From: Saccharopolyspora endophytica
Lineage (GTDB): Bacteria > Actinomycetota > Actinomycetes > Mycobacteriales > Pseudonocardiaceae
Direction of reading: 5' to 3'
Assembly: GCF_018070075.1 (NCBI RefSeq)
Contig: NZ_JAGPXE010000011.1
Coordinates: 124,001-188,000, forward strand
Length of the DNA stretch: 64,000 nucleotides
A program made the position numbers and the translations under genes. The notes under the pieces were generated by a model. It worked only from the letters and a program-made list of their open reading frames with translations, was not told the DNA's origin and made no database searches. This document shows positions 17,017 through 25,343 of this stretch, in pieces. Numbering within the stretch: the stretch's first letter is position 1; the number at the start of each line of letters is the position of its first letter.

Positions 17017-18150
17017 ATGACGCTCACAACCCCCGCACCGGTGGACACCGCAGCCCCGACCACGGCCGCGGCGAAGATCTTCAACCACCCGCGCAACGCC
17101 TGGTACGTCGCCGCCTGGGATCACGAGGTCACCGGAAAGCAGCCGCTGGCGCGCACCGTCGCCGGTGTACCGCTCGCGCTGTGGCGCAACGCCGAGGGGC
17201 GCGCCGTCGCACTCGCCGACGCATGCTGGCACCGGCTCGCACCGCTGTCGCAGGGCAAGATCCTCGGCAACGAGCTGCAGTGCCCCTACCACGGCCTGCG
17301 CTACAACTCGACCGGTCGCTGCACCGGCATGCCCGCGCAGGAGACGATCAATCCGAGCGCGACCGTCCCCTCCTACCCCGTCGTCGAGCGCTACCGCTAC
17401 GTCTGGGTGTGGGTGGGCGACCCCGACCTCGCCGATCCGGCCACCGTGCCCGACATGCACCAGATGGACGACCCGTCCTGGGCGGGTGACGGCGAGACGA
17501 TCCACGCCGACTGCAACTACCAGCTGGTCCTCGACAACCTGATGGACCTCACCCACGAGGAGTTCGTGCACTCCTCGAGCATCGGCCAGGAGGAGCTCTC
17601 CGAGTCCGAGTTCGACGTGACCCACGAAGGCGACACGGTCACCGTCACCCGCTGGATGCGCGACATCGACGCCCCGCCGTTCTGGTTGAAGAACATGCGC
17701 GACAAGTTCCCCGGTTTCGAGGGCAAGGTCGACCGCTGGCAGATCATCAGGTTCCAGGCGCCGGGCACGATCTGCATCGACGTCGGTGTCGCCAAAGCCG
17801 GCACCGGTGCGCCCGAGGGCGACCGCAGCCACGGCGTCAACGGGTACGTCATGAACACGATCACCCCCGAGACCGACCGCACCTGCCACTACTTCTGGGC
17901 GTTCATGCGCAACTACCGCCTCGACAGCCAGACCATCACCACTCAGCTGCGCCAAGGCGTGCACGGCGTCTTCGGCGAGGACGAGGACATGCTGCGCGCC
18001 CAGCAACGCGCGATCGACGCCAACCCGGAGCACGAGTTCTACAGCCTCAACATCGACGCGGGCGGGATGTGGGTCCGCCAGATCCTGGAGCGGATGCTGG
18101 CGGCCGAAGGACGGCCGTCGGCGGCTCCCGCTGCGGGCAGGGGTGCCTGA
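17017..18150 (+). CDS. vanA: Rieske oxygenase, vanillate O-demethylase oxygenase type
   Basis: A 377-residue Rieske non-heme iron oxygenase. The Rieske cluster ligands are C70/H72 (CWH) and C89/H92 (CPYH); the mononuclear iron motif is DNLMDLTHEEFVH with D177, H180 and H185. The layout and the PYHGLRYNSTGRCTGMPAQ stretch match VanA-like O-demethylases that release formaldehyde from methoxy-aromatic acids such as vanillate. The partner reductase overlaps its stop codon, and an aromatic-acid MFS carrier follows. The substrate could be another methoxylated or N-methylated aromatic. ATG 17017 follows GGGAG. A PadR gene is divergent. Confidence 0.85.
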   Translation: MTLTTPAPVDTAAPTTAAAKIFNHPRNAWYVAAWDHEVTGKQPLARTVAGVPLALWRNAEGRAVALADACWHRLAPLSQGKILGNELQCPYHGLRYNSTGRCTGMPAQETINPSATVPSYPVVERYRYVWVWVGDPDLADPATVPDMHQMDDPSWAGDGETIHADCNYQLVLDNLMDLTHEEFVHSSSIGQEELSESEFDVTHEGDTVTVTRWMRDIDAPPFWLKNMRDKFPGFEGKVDRWQIIRFQAPGTICIDVGVAKAGTGAPEGDRSHGVNGYVMNTITPETDRTCHYFWAFMRNYRLDSQTITTQLRQGVHGVFGEDEDMLRAQQRAIDANPEHEFYSLNIDAGGMWVRQILERMLAAEGRPSAAPAAGRGA

Positions 18151-19151
18151 TGGCGGCCCACTCCCGGTCCCGCTGGCAGCGGGCGCAGGTCGTCGAAGCC
18201 GACCTCGTGGCCGACGGCGTCCGGCGGATCGTGCTGGAGGTCGAGCACCCCGAGCACGCGGCGCCCGGTACCCACATCGACGTCGCTCTGCCCGTCCACG
18301 GCCGACGGCAGACCCGCTCCTACTCCGTCGTGCGCTCCGAGGACGGGGGCCGCCGGCTCACGCTCAGCGTGCAGCTCTCCCCCGCCTCCCGAGGTGGTTC
18401 GGAGGCCGTGCACGCGCTGGCCGTCGGTGACGAGCTCACCGTCACCGGGCCGGTGCAGAGCTTCCCGCTCGCGGTCGGCGCCGGTCGTTACGTCCTGGTC
18501 GCCGGCGGCATCGGCGTCACCGCACTGGTCGCGATGGCCTCGGCCCTGCGCCGCCGCGGCGCCGACTACGAGCTCGTGCTCGTCGGCCGCAGTCGCCGTG
18601 TCATGGCCTACCTCGACGAGCTCAGCGCCGAGCACGGCGATCGGCTCCGGGTGCACGTCGACGACGAGGCAACACCGCTGTCGGTACCCGGCCTGGTCGG
18701 CGAGATCGCCGCAGCACCGAACGCCGCCACGACCGAGCTCTACATGTGCGGCCCGCTCGGCCTGATGGACGCGATCAGGTCGAGCTGGACCGAGCACGGG
18801 CTCGCCCAGACCAACCTGCGGTTCGAAACCTTCGGCTCCAGCGGCCGGTTCGAGGCCGAGGAGTTCCTGGTCCGCCTCCCCCAGCTCGACCGGGAGGTCG
18901 CCGTCGCACCCGACACCTCGATCCTGGACGCCCTCAACGCGGCCGGGGTCGACACGCTGTCGGACTGCCGCAAGGGCGAGTGCGGACTCTGCCTGGCCAA
19001 GATCGTCGAGGTCGAGGGCACCATCGACCACCGCGACGTCTTCCTCAGCGAAGCGCAGAAGCAGCGCTGCACGAACCTGTGCCTCTGCGTCTCCCGCGCG
19101 GCGGCCCGCACCACCGGCGACCGCGCATCCGTCACCCTCCACCTCACCTGA
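18150..19151 (+). CDS. vanB: Vanillate demethylase reductase subunit (PDR/VanB type)
   Basis: A 333-residue phthalate-dioxygenase-reductase type protein: flavin-binding RSYSVV near residue 56, NAD-binding GGIGVTALVAMAS near 119, LYMCGPLGLMDAI, and a C-terminal plant-type 2Fe-2S domain with C273, C278, C281 (CRKGECGLC) and a last Cys at 311 or 313. It passes electrons from NAD(P)H to the Rieske oxygenase. Its ATG shares one base with the stop of the oxygenase gene (TGATG), so translation is coupled. The domain order (flavin, NAD, ferredoxin) is that of VanB, unlike the desaturase fusion at 373-2361, although the electron path is similar. Confidence 0.9.
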   Translation: MAAHSRSRWQRAQVVEADLVADGVRRIVLEVEHPEHAAPGTHIDVALPVHGRRQTRSYSVVRSEDGGRRLTLSVQLSPASRGGSEAVHALAVGDELTVTGPVQSFPLAVGAGRYVLVAGGIGVTALVAMASALRRRGADYELVLVGRSRRVMAYLDELSAEHGDRLRVHVDDEATPLSVPGLVGEIAAAPNAATTELYMCGPLGLMDAIRSSWTEHGLAQTNLRFETFGSSGRFEAEEFLVRLPQLDREVAVAPDTSILDALNAAGVDTLSDCRKGECGLCLAKIVEVEGTIDHRDVFLSEAQKQRCTNLCLCVSRAAARTTGDRASVTLHLT

Positions 19152-19188
19152 TCCGGGCGCAACGGATCCCTCACCACTGGATACCTCA

Positions 19189-20523
19189 ATGACCCTCACG
19201 GCTCGCATCGGCGCGGCGCCCATGTCCGGCTACCAATGGCTGATCGTCGCGCTCTGCACCTTCATGAACTGCCTCGACGGCTTCGACGTCATGGCGGTCG
19301 CGTTCACCGGCCCCTCGGTCACCGAGGAGTTCGGTCTCAACGGTTCCCAGTTCGGGCTGCTGGTCTCGGTCGGTCTGATCGGGATGGCGCTCGGTTCGAT
19401 GCTGCTCGCACCCTTCGCCGACCTGATCGGGCGTCGCCCGCTGATCCTGATCAGCCTCGTGCTGGGCACGATCGGCATGTTCGGCGCCGCGATGGCCCCG
19501 TCAGTGCTGGTGATGGGCCTGTTCCGGCTCGTGACCGGCATCGGCGTGGGCGGCATCCTGGCCAGCACCAACGTGATCGCCAGCGAGTTCTCGAACGCGA
19601 AGAACCGCGGGCTCGCCATCGGCATCTACACCGCCGGGTACGGCATCGGCGCGACCCTCGCGAGCCTCGTCGCGAAGACGACGGTCGGCGGTGACTGGCG
19701 GATCGTCTTCTACGCAGGCGGTTTCGGAACCCTGCTCGCCCTGGTCGTCATCGCCGTGCTGCTGCCCGAGTCGATCGCCTTCCTCGAGCAGCGCCGTCCC
19801 CGCGGCGCCCTGGAGCGCATCAACAGGACCCTGGCGCGCATGGGGATGGAGGCCATCGGCTCGCCCGACCTCGACCAGGCGAGCGCCGCCCGGAAGGACG
19901 CCGGGCAGGCCGGTTCGGGTTGGCTGAAGCAGCTGCTCGCGCCCACGATCCTGCTCTGGATCATCTTCATCACCATCATGTTCGGCTTCTACTTCGTCAA
20001 CAGCTGGACCCCCACCCTCCTGGCCGAGGAGGGGCTCTCGAAGAGCGCTGCGGTCACCGCCGGGATGGCGATCTCGATCGGTGGCACCGTCGGCTCCGTG
20101 CTCTACGGCCTGGCCGCCCGGCTCCGCCCACCGCGGGTCGTGCTGATCGGGTTCTCGCTGCTGTCGGCCGCGATGATGGTCGTGTTCATCCTGAGCACGT
20201 CGTTCCTGTGGCTCGGGTTCGCCATCGGCGTCATCGTCGGCGCGCTGATCAACGGCTGCATCGCCGGTGCCTACACCGTCGGGCCACCGCTGTACCCGTC
20301 CCACGTCCGCAGCATCGGCATGGGCTGGGCGCTCGGCATGGGCCGGATCGGCGCCATCCTCTCCCCGACCATCGCAGGGCTGCTCAAGGACGCGGGCGCC
20401 TCGGCGACCCAGCTCTACGTCGGCGCCGCCGCAGTCGTCGCGCTCTGCGCGCTCGCCCTGGTCGCGGTGCGCAAGCACGACCCGGAATCCACCCCGGCCA
20501 CCCCGGAACCGGCCACGACCTGA
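19189..20523 (+). CDS. MFS aromatic acid:H+ symporter (AAHS type)
   Basis: A 444-residue 12-helix MFS carrier. CLDGFDVMAVAFTGPSV in helix 1 contains the acidic DGFD motif of the aromatic acid:H+ symporters (PcaK/VanK group), and GPFADLIGRRP-like LLAPFADLIGRRPLIL is the loop 2-3 signature. It starts 37 bp after the reductase gene, so it is the third gene of the O-demethylase operon and probably imports the methoxy-aromatic substrate. A perfect 17-bp hairpin at 20610-20648 ends the unit. Confidence 0.87.
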   Translation: MTLTARIGAAPMSGYQWLIVALCTFMNCLDGFDVMAVAFTGPSVTEEFGLNGSQFGLLVSVGLIGMALGSMLLAPFADLIGRRPLILISLVLGTIGMFGAAMAPSVLVMGLFRLVTGIGVGGILASTNVIASEFSNAKNRGLAIGIYTAGYGIGATLASLVAKTTVGGDWRIVFYAGGFGTLLALVVIAVLLPESIAFLEQRRPRGALERINRTLARMGMEAIGSPDLDQASAARKDAGQAGSGWLKQLLAPTILLWIIFITIMFGFYFVNSWTPTLLAEEGLSKSAAVTAGMAISIGGTVGSVLYGLAARLRPPRVVLIGFSLLSAAMMVVFILSTSFLWLGFAIGVIVGALINGCIAGAYTVGPPLYPSHVRSIGMGWALGMGRIGAILSPTIAGLLKDAGASATQLYVGAAAVVALCALALVAVRKHDPESTPATPEPATT

Positions 20524-20609
20524 CGTCTCCTGCGGGACACGCGACTCCGACCTGCGGAGCCGCACGACCTTCATCCACAACGTCATATCTCGGCACCACT
20601 GCCGAAAGC

Positions 20610-20648
20610 GATGGGGGTGTGCGGTTTTCCGAACCGCACACCCCCATC
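20610..20648. terminator. Strong bidirectional terminator
   Basis: A perfect 17-bp stem (20610-20626 with 20632-20648) with a five-nt loop lies between the convergent MFS gene and arsC. It separates the aromatic operon from the arsenic island and can act in both directions. Confidence 0.85.
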
Positions 20649-20732
20649 GACCAGTTGGCCTCGAATCACCGGCAGCGGTTCACGCGCGGCCGTCCACCTT
20701 CGGCAGAGGCCCTGGGAGACCGACCTGGTCGA

Positions 20733-21146
20733 TCACTGCGCGTCTTCCGGCACCAGCTCGGCCAGCAGAGCGCGGACGCGCTGGTCGATGTCGTCGCGGA
20801 TCGGCCGGACGGCGTCGACGCCCTGTCCGGCGGGGTCGGCGAGCTCCCAGTCCAGGTAGCGCTTGCCGGGGAAGACCGGGCAGGCGTCGCCGCAGCCCAT
20901 GGTGATGACGACGTCGGCGGCTTCGACGGCGTCGGTGGTGAGCTTCTTCGGGAACTCCTGCGACAGGTCCAGGCCGAGTTCGTTCATCACCTCGACCACG
21001 GCCGGGTTGACCGTCTCGGCCGGGGCGGAGCCGGCCGAGCGGACGGCGACCTTGCCCCGGGCGTGGTGGTGCAGCAGTGCGGCGGCCATCTGCGAGCGTC
21101 CGGCGTTGTGGACGCAGACGAACAGGACCTCGGGGGTGGAGGACAC
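20733..21146 (-). CDS. arsC: Arsenate reductase, low-molecular-weight phosphatase fold
   Basis: A 137-residue arsenate reductase. The catalytic loop is CVHNAGR (C11 to R17), followed by C85 and C89 in MGCGDACP and the general acid D104 in ADPAGQ. This pattern fits thiol-linked reductases, either thioredoxin-coupled ArsC or actinobacterial arsenate-mycothiol enzymes. It reduces As(V) to As(III) for export by Acr3. GTG 21146 was chosen because GAGGAG lies five bases upstream; the longer in-frame reading has no ribosome binding site. It is downstream of arsR-acr3 on the same strand, separated by an odd 319-bp gap. Confidence 0.9.
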   Translation of the reverse strand: MSSTPEVLFVCVHNAGRSQMAAALLHHHARGKVAVRSAGSAPAETVNPAVVEVMNELGLDLSQEFPKKLTTDAVEAADVVITMGCGDACPVFPGKRYLDWELADPAGQGVDAVRPIRDDIDQRVRALLAELVPEDAQ

Positions 21147-21465
21147 GGGGACTCCTCGGTTCTCGTCGGCCGGCCAGGCCGAGGTGGTCAGGTGGGTGCG
21201 CACGCGCGCGAGACGTGGTCGAGGAACAACGCGACCGGCTGATCGCTCGGCCGGTGCTCCTCGGCCTCGTGGCGACTAGGTGGTGGTGCGGAATGCGGCA
21301 GAGCCGCTGTTTCAGGTGTGGGACTCAGCTCGCACCGCCGCGGGTTCTGATCGGCTTCGTGGCGAGTACGGCGGGACGCCGTGTATTGGAGCGGCGCACG
21401 GAATCCACGGAGCCGATCAGGTTCCGCCACCCGCACCGCCACGCAAAGCAATTCATCAACAGCCT
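21147..21465. other. acr3-arsC gap with a duplicated acr3 end
   Basis: The last 17 bases of the acr3 coding strand region (CTAGGTGGTGGTGCGGA, 21466-21482) recur exactly at 21276-21292, so a 190-bp segment is flanked by direct repeats. Inside it a 16-bp inverted repeat with one mismatch (21347-21362 and 21405-21420) could form a hairpin. The remaining 130 bp lead to the arsC ribosome binding site. I see no gene here. It looks like a small insertion or partial duplication behind acr3. Confidence 0.55.
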
Positions 21466-22560
21466 CTAGGTGGTGGTGCGGACGTGGTCGGCTTCCGAGG
21501 TGGAGGGCTGCGCGAACCAGCGTCGAGCCGCCAGCGAGACGTAGACCAGACCGACCAGGACCGGCACCTCGATCAGCGGGCCCACCACACCGGCCAGGGC
21601 CTGGCCGCTGGTGACGCCGAAGGTCGCGATCGCCACGGCGATGGCCAGCTCGAAGTTGTTGCCCGCGGCGGTGAACGACAGCGTCGCGGAGCGCTCGTAG
21701 TTCAGGCCGATGGCCTTGCCCAGGCCGAACGAACCCGCCCACATCACCGCGAAGTACACCAGCAGCGGCAGCGCGATCCGCACGACGTCCAGCGGATTCG
21801 AGGTGATGGCCTCGCCCTGCAACGCGAACAGGATCACGATCGTGAACAGCAGCCCGTACAACGCGATCGGACCGATCTTGGGCAGGAACCGGGACTCGTA
21901 CCACTCACGGCCCTTGGCCCGCTCCCCGAACTTCCGCGTGAGGTAACCGGCCACGAGCGGGATGCCGAGGAAGATCAGCACGTTCTTGGCGATCTCCCAC
22001 GCCGAGACCTCCAGCCCCACCTGGTCCAGACCCAGCCACCCGGGCAGCACCGACAGGTAGAACCAGCCCAGCCCGGCGAACGCGATCACCTGGAACACCG
22101 AGTTCAACGCCACCAGCACGGCAGCCGCCTCGCGATCCCCGCAGGCCAGGTCGTTCCAGATGATGACCATCGCGATGCAACGCGCCAAGCCCACGATGAT
22201 CAGACCCGTCCGGTACTCCGGCAGGTCGGGCAGGAACACCCAGGCCAGCGCGAACATCAGCGCCGGGCCCAGCACCCAGTTCAGCACCAGCGACGAGGCC
22301 ATCAGCCGCTTGTCTCCGGTGACGGTGTCCAGCCGGTCGTAGCGGACCTTGGCCAGCACCGGGTACATCATCACCAGCAGCCCCAGCGCGATCGGCAGCG
22401 AGACGCCATCGATCTGCACCGCGTCCAGCGCCGATCCCAGCCCGGGGATCCAGCGACCGGCCAGCAGGCCGAGGACCATCGCCGCGCCGATCCACACCGG
22501 GAGCAATCGGTCCAGTGTGGACAGCTTCGCCACGACGGCGTTGTTTTGCGTCCGCGTCAT
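21466..22560 (-). CDS. acr3: Arsenite efflux permease Acr3
   Basis: A 364-residue, ten-helix Acr3-family carrier that exports arsenite. The conserved cysteine is present in ARCIAMVIIWNDLACGD and the conserved glutamate in AGNNFELAIAVAIATFG, both essential in studied Acr3 proteins. The ATG overlaps the arsR stop by four bases (ATGA), so the two are translationally coupled. arsC follows after a 319-bp gap. The length is typical of Acr3(1)/(2) proteins. Confidence 0.93.
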   Translation of the reverse strand: MTRTQNNAVVAKLSTLDRLLPVWIGAAMVLGLLAGRWIPGLGSALDAVQIDGVSLPIALGLLVMMYPVLAKVRYDRLDTVTGDKRLMASSLVLNWVLGPALMFALAWVFLPDLPEYRTGLIIVGLARCIAMVIIWNDLACGDREAAAVLVALNSVFQVIAFAGLGWFYLSVLPGWLGLDQVGLEVSAWEIAKNVLIFLGIPLVAGYLTRKFGERAKGREWYESRFLPKIGPIALYGLLFTIVILFALQGEAITSNPLDVVRIALPLLVYFAVMWAGSFGLGKAIGLNYERSATLSFTAAGNNFELAIAVAIATFGVTSGQALAGVVGPLIEVPVLVGLVYVSLAARRWFAQPSTSEADHVRTTT

Positions 22561-22934
22561 GCCGTCACCGCCACGTCCGGAGCCGGGGCGAGCGATTCCG
22601 ACAGCAAGCGCAACGTGTCGGGCTTGACGCGGTAGTAGATCCACGTGCCGCGCCGGTCGCCCTCGATCACCCCGGCCTCGCGCAGCACCTTGAGGTGGTG
22701 CGAGATCGTGGGTCCGGACAGCTCGAACGCGTCGGTGAGGTCGCACACGCAGGCCTCGCCGCCGGCGTGCGAGGCGATCAGCGACAGCAGGCGCAACCGC
22801 ACCGGCTCGCCGATCGCCTTGAACACCTTGGCGAGGTCAGCCGCCTGATCGACGGTCAGCGGCTCCCGCATCACGGCGGAGGCGCACGGCTCGGCCTCGT
22901 CCCGCGAGACGAGCAGGACGTCTTGTTTCGGCAT
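22557..22934 (-). CDS. arsR: ArsR family arsenite-responsive repressor
   Basis: A 125-residue SmtB/ArsR repressor. The winged HTH includes LSGPTISHHLKVLREAGVI; the metalloid site is ACVCDLT (C62, C64), with C17 a possible third ligand. ATG 22934 is the first codon after a palindromic operator candidate. It leads arsR-acr3-arsC on the minus strand, and the ArsO-like gene diverges. Repression should be lifted by As(III) binding to the cysteine pair. Confidence 0.92.
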   Translation of the reverse strand: MPKQDVLLVSRDEAEPCASAVMREPLTVDQAADLAKVFKAIGEPVRLRLLSLIASHAGGEACVCDLTDAFELSGPTISHHLKVLREAGVIEGDRRGTWIYYRVKPDTLRLLSESLAPAPDVAVTA

Positions 22935-22942
22935 GCGTCTAA

Positions 22943-22958
22943 CTTGACATCCATCAAG
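22943..22958. promoter_or_regulatory. Candidate ArsR operator
   Basis: CTTGA-CATCCA-TCAAG is a 16-bp inverted repeat lying 9 bp upstream of the arsR start, between arsR and the divergent ArsO-like gene. Its TTGA/TCAA arms resemble known ArsR operators. One site could control both directions. Confidence 0.6.
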
Positions 22959-23058
22959 ACAGGAACGCAAGCTCGACGGCGGGTTCCCCGTCGCGCTGTG
23001 AGCGGTGCCTCACGGCACGGGTGCTCCGACTGAAGTGCAGGCAGGTCAGGAGGTCGTG

Positions 23059-24126
23059 GTGCCCGAGGCCCGGGACGTGGTGGTGATCGGCGGCGGTCAG
23101 GCGGGCCTGGCGGCCGGGTACTTCCTCCGCCGCGCGAAGCTGGATTTCGTCATCCTCGACGACCAGCCCGAGCCCGGCGGGGCCTGGCAGCACTACTGGG
23201 ACTCGCTGCGGCTGTTCTCGCCCGCGGAGCACAGCCCGCTGCCCGGCTGGTGGATGCCTCGCCAGCCCGGGGAGGAGTTCCCCACCGCCGAGCACGTCGT
23301 GGACTATCTCGCCGCGTACGAGCGGCGCTACCAGCTGCCGGTGCAGCGGCCCGTGCGCGTCGACGGTGTCCACGACACCGGTGCGCGGCTGGCCGTCGAC
23401 ACCGACCGCGGGACGTGGCGGGCGCGCATCGTCGTCAGCGCCACTGGAACCTGGAGCCGGCCGCACCTGCCCTCGTACCCGGGAAGCGAGCTCTTCGCCG
23501 GACGGCAGCTGCACACCGAGTCCTACCGGTGCCCGAAGGACTTCGCCGACCAGCACGTCGTGATCGTCGGAGGCGGCAACTCCGCAGCCCAGATCCTCGC
23601 CGATGTGTCCACTGCGACCCAAACGACCTGGGTCACCGCGCGGCCGCCGCGATTCATGCCCGATGACGTCGACGGCCGGGTCCTGTTCGACGTGGCCACT
23701 CAACGCGAGGCCGCACGCCGCGCGGGACTGCCCGACGACGGAGGACCCCAACAGCTGGGCGACATCGTGATGGTCCCGAGCGTGATGGAGGCTCGTCAGC
23801 GCGGCGTGCTGCACGCCGAGCCGATGTTCGACCGGCTCACCGAGCGCGGCATCGCCTGGGACGACGGCCGCGAACTCGCCTGCGACGCGATCATCTGGTG
23901 CACCGGCTTCCGCCCCGCGCTGCACCACCTCGCGCCGCTGGGCCTGCGCACCGAGAACGGGACGGTCCCGACCGAAGCAACGCGCAGCGTCGCCGAACCA
24001 CGGCTGCACCTGCTGGGTTACGGGGACTGGACCGGGTGGGCCTCGGCGACCCTGGTGGGCGCCGCGCGGACCGCGAAACCAGCGGTCGCCGACATCGCTC
24101 AGCACCTCTCCCGGACCGCCGGCTGA
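23059..24126 (+). CDS. arsO: ArsO-like FAD/NAD(P)H monooxygenase
   Basis: A 355-residue flavoprotein with two Rossmann motifs: DVVVIGGGQAGLAAGYFL at the N terminus and VVIVGGGNSAAQILADV near residue 172. SATGTWSRP and the C-terminal LLGYGDWTGWASATLVGAAR complete the pattern of flavin monooxygenases of ars clusters named ArsO. The reaction is not established; oxidation of arsenite or organoarsenicals has been proposed. GTG 23059 follows AGGAGG at five bases; GTG 23005 is also in frame but has no ribosome binding site. It is divergent from arsR and probably shares its operator. Confidence 0.8.
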   Translation: MPEARDVVVIGGGQAGLAAGYFLRRAKLDFVILDDQPEPGGAWQHYWDSLRLFSPAEHSPLPGWWMPRQPGEEFPTAEHVVDYLAAYERRYQLPVQRPVRVDGVHDTGARLAVDTDRGTWRARIVVSATGTWSRPHLPSYPGSELFAGRQLHTESYRCPKDFADQHVVIVGGGNSAAQILADVSTATQTTWVTARPPRFMPDDVDGRVLFDVATQREAARRAGLPDDGGPQQLGDIVMVPSVMEARQRGVLHAEPMFDRLTERGIAWDDGRELACDAIIWCTGFRPALHHLAPLGLRTENGTVPTEATRSVAEPRLHLLGYGDWTGWASATLVGAARTAKPAVADIAQHLSRTAG

Positions 24127-24130
24127 TCGG

Positions 24131-25339
24131 TCACGCGGCGGGTCGGGTGGCCAACGCGAGCACAGCGCTCACCCCGGTCATGGCGCCCAGCACGAGGAAC
24201 AGAGCGGGGAACCCGCCCAGGGCCGCCGCGATCGCCGAGCCTCCCCACGGTGCCAGCGCGATGGCGATCATCAGCGGCGCCGACAGCAGACCGCTCAACC
24301 TCCCGTAGGCGGCGGTGCCCCACCGGTCGCTGACGGCGGTGGCCTGCAGCAAGGTGAACACGCCGCGGGCCATGCCCACGAGCATCGCCGCGACGATCAG
24401 CAGCCCTGTCGGCCCCGGAATCACCGCCAGCACCAGCGTGGTCGCCGCGCAGGCCAGCAGGATGACGACGGTGCGGCCACGGGCCCCGGTGCGTCGTTGC
24501 AGCGGCGCGTAGCCCAGGCGTCCGAGGACCTGCCCCACACCGCCGAGCCCGAGCGCCCAGGCAGCCAGTTGGGAGTCGAAGCCGCGTTCGGTCAGCAGCG
24601 GAACCTGGTTGATCACCACCGCGTACACCCCGAACCCGCCGAGGGCCATCGTCGCCAGCAGCGCCAAGAACGGGCGGCTGCGCGCGATCTCGGCCGCGTG
24701 CCCGTCGGTCGAGGAGCGCTCGTCGTGGGCGAGGTGGGGCCACGGCAGCCGCAGCCCGGCGTGCAGCGGGATCGTGACGACGCCGACCACGACCGCCAGC
24801 ACCACGTACGTGCCGCGCCAGTCGAGGTGGTCGTTCAGGGCCGCGGTCAGCGGCGCGAACACCGTGCTGGCCAGGCCCGCCACCAGCGTCAACGCAGTCA
24901 GCGCACGCACCCGATCAGGCCCGTACCAGCGGGTCAGCGCGGCGAAGGCAGGCGGGTAGAACGTCGCCGCCATCGCCACACCCGCGACCGACCACGCCAG
25001 CAGGAACCACCCGTAGCTCGGGGCGTGCGCGATCCCGAGCACGGCGGGCACGGCCAGCACCGAGCCCGCGGTCATCACCGCACGCGGGCCGCGGCGATCC
25101 AGCCACCGACCGACCCCGATGCCGACCAGGGCGGACACGATCTGGCTGGCCGAGAACGCCCACGTCACGGCCGGCAGCGACCAGCCGGTATCTCGTGCGA
25201 TCGCCGGGGCCAGCACCGGGAAGGCGTAGTACAGCACGCCCCAGCTGGTGATCTCGGTGATGCACAGGGCGATGAGCGCGCGACGCCGCCGCACGGCCTC
25301 GACGGGCGGTGCGGCGGTCGTCAGGCGGCCGGAGTGCAT
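24131..25339 (-). CDS. MFS transporter in the arsenic island
   Basis: A 402-residue 12-helix major facilitator with LIALCITEITSWGVLYYAFPV in helix 1, GRWLDRRGPRAVM as the loop 2-3 motif and a His-rich central loop (LAHDERSSTDGHAAE). It starts 4 bp after the flavoprotein gene at 25344-26678 and converges on the ArsO-like gene. Its position in the unit controlled by the 26.7-kb regulatory region suggests export of an arsenical, perhaps an organic one such as methylarsenite or arsinothricin. The substrate is inference; nothing in the sequence fixes it. Confidence 0.82.
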   Translation of the reverse strand: MHSGRLTTAAPPVEAVRRRRALIALCITEITSWGVLYYAFPVLAPAIARDTGWSLPAVTWAFSASQIVSALVGIGVGRWLDRRGPRAVMTAGSVLAVPAVLGIAHAPSYGWFLLAWSVAGVAMAATFYPPAFAALTRWYGPDRVRALTALTLVAGLASTVFAPLTAALNDHLDWRGTYVVLAVVVGVVTIPLHAGLRLPWPHLAHDERSSTDGHAAEIARSRPFLALLATMALGGFGVYAVVINQVPLLTERGFDSQLAAWALGLGGVGQVLGRLGYAPLQRRTGARGRTVVILLACAATTLVLAVIPGPTGLLIVAAMLVGMARGVFTLLQATAVSDRWGTAAYGRLSGLLSAPLMIAIALAPWGGSAIAAALGGFPALFLVLGAMTGVSAVLALATRPAA

Positions 25340-25343
25340 GCGG

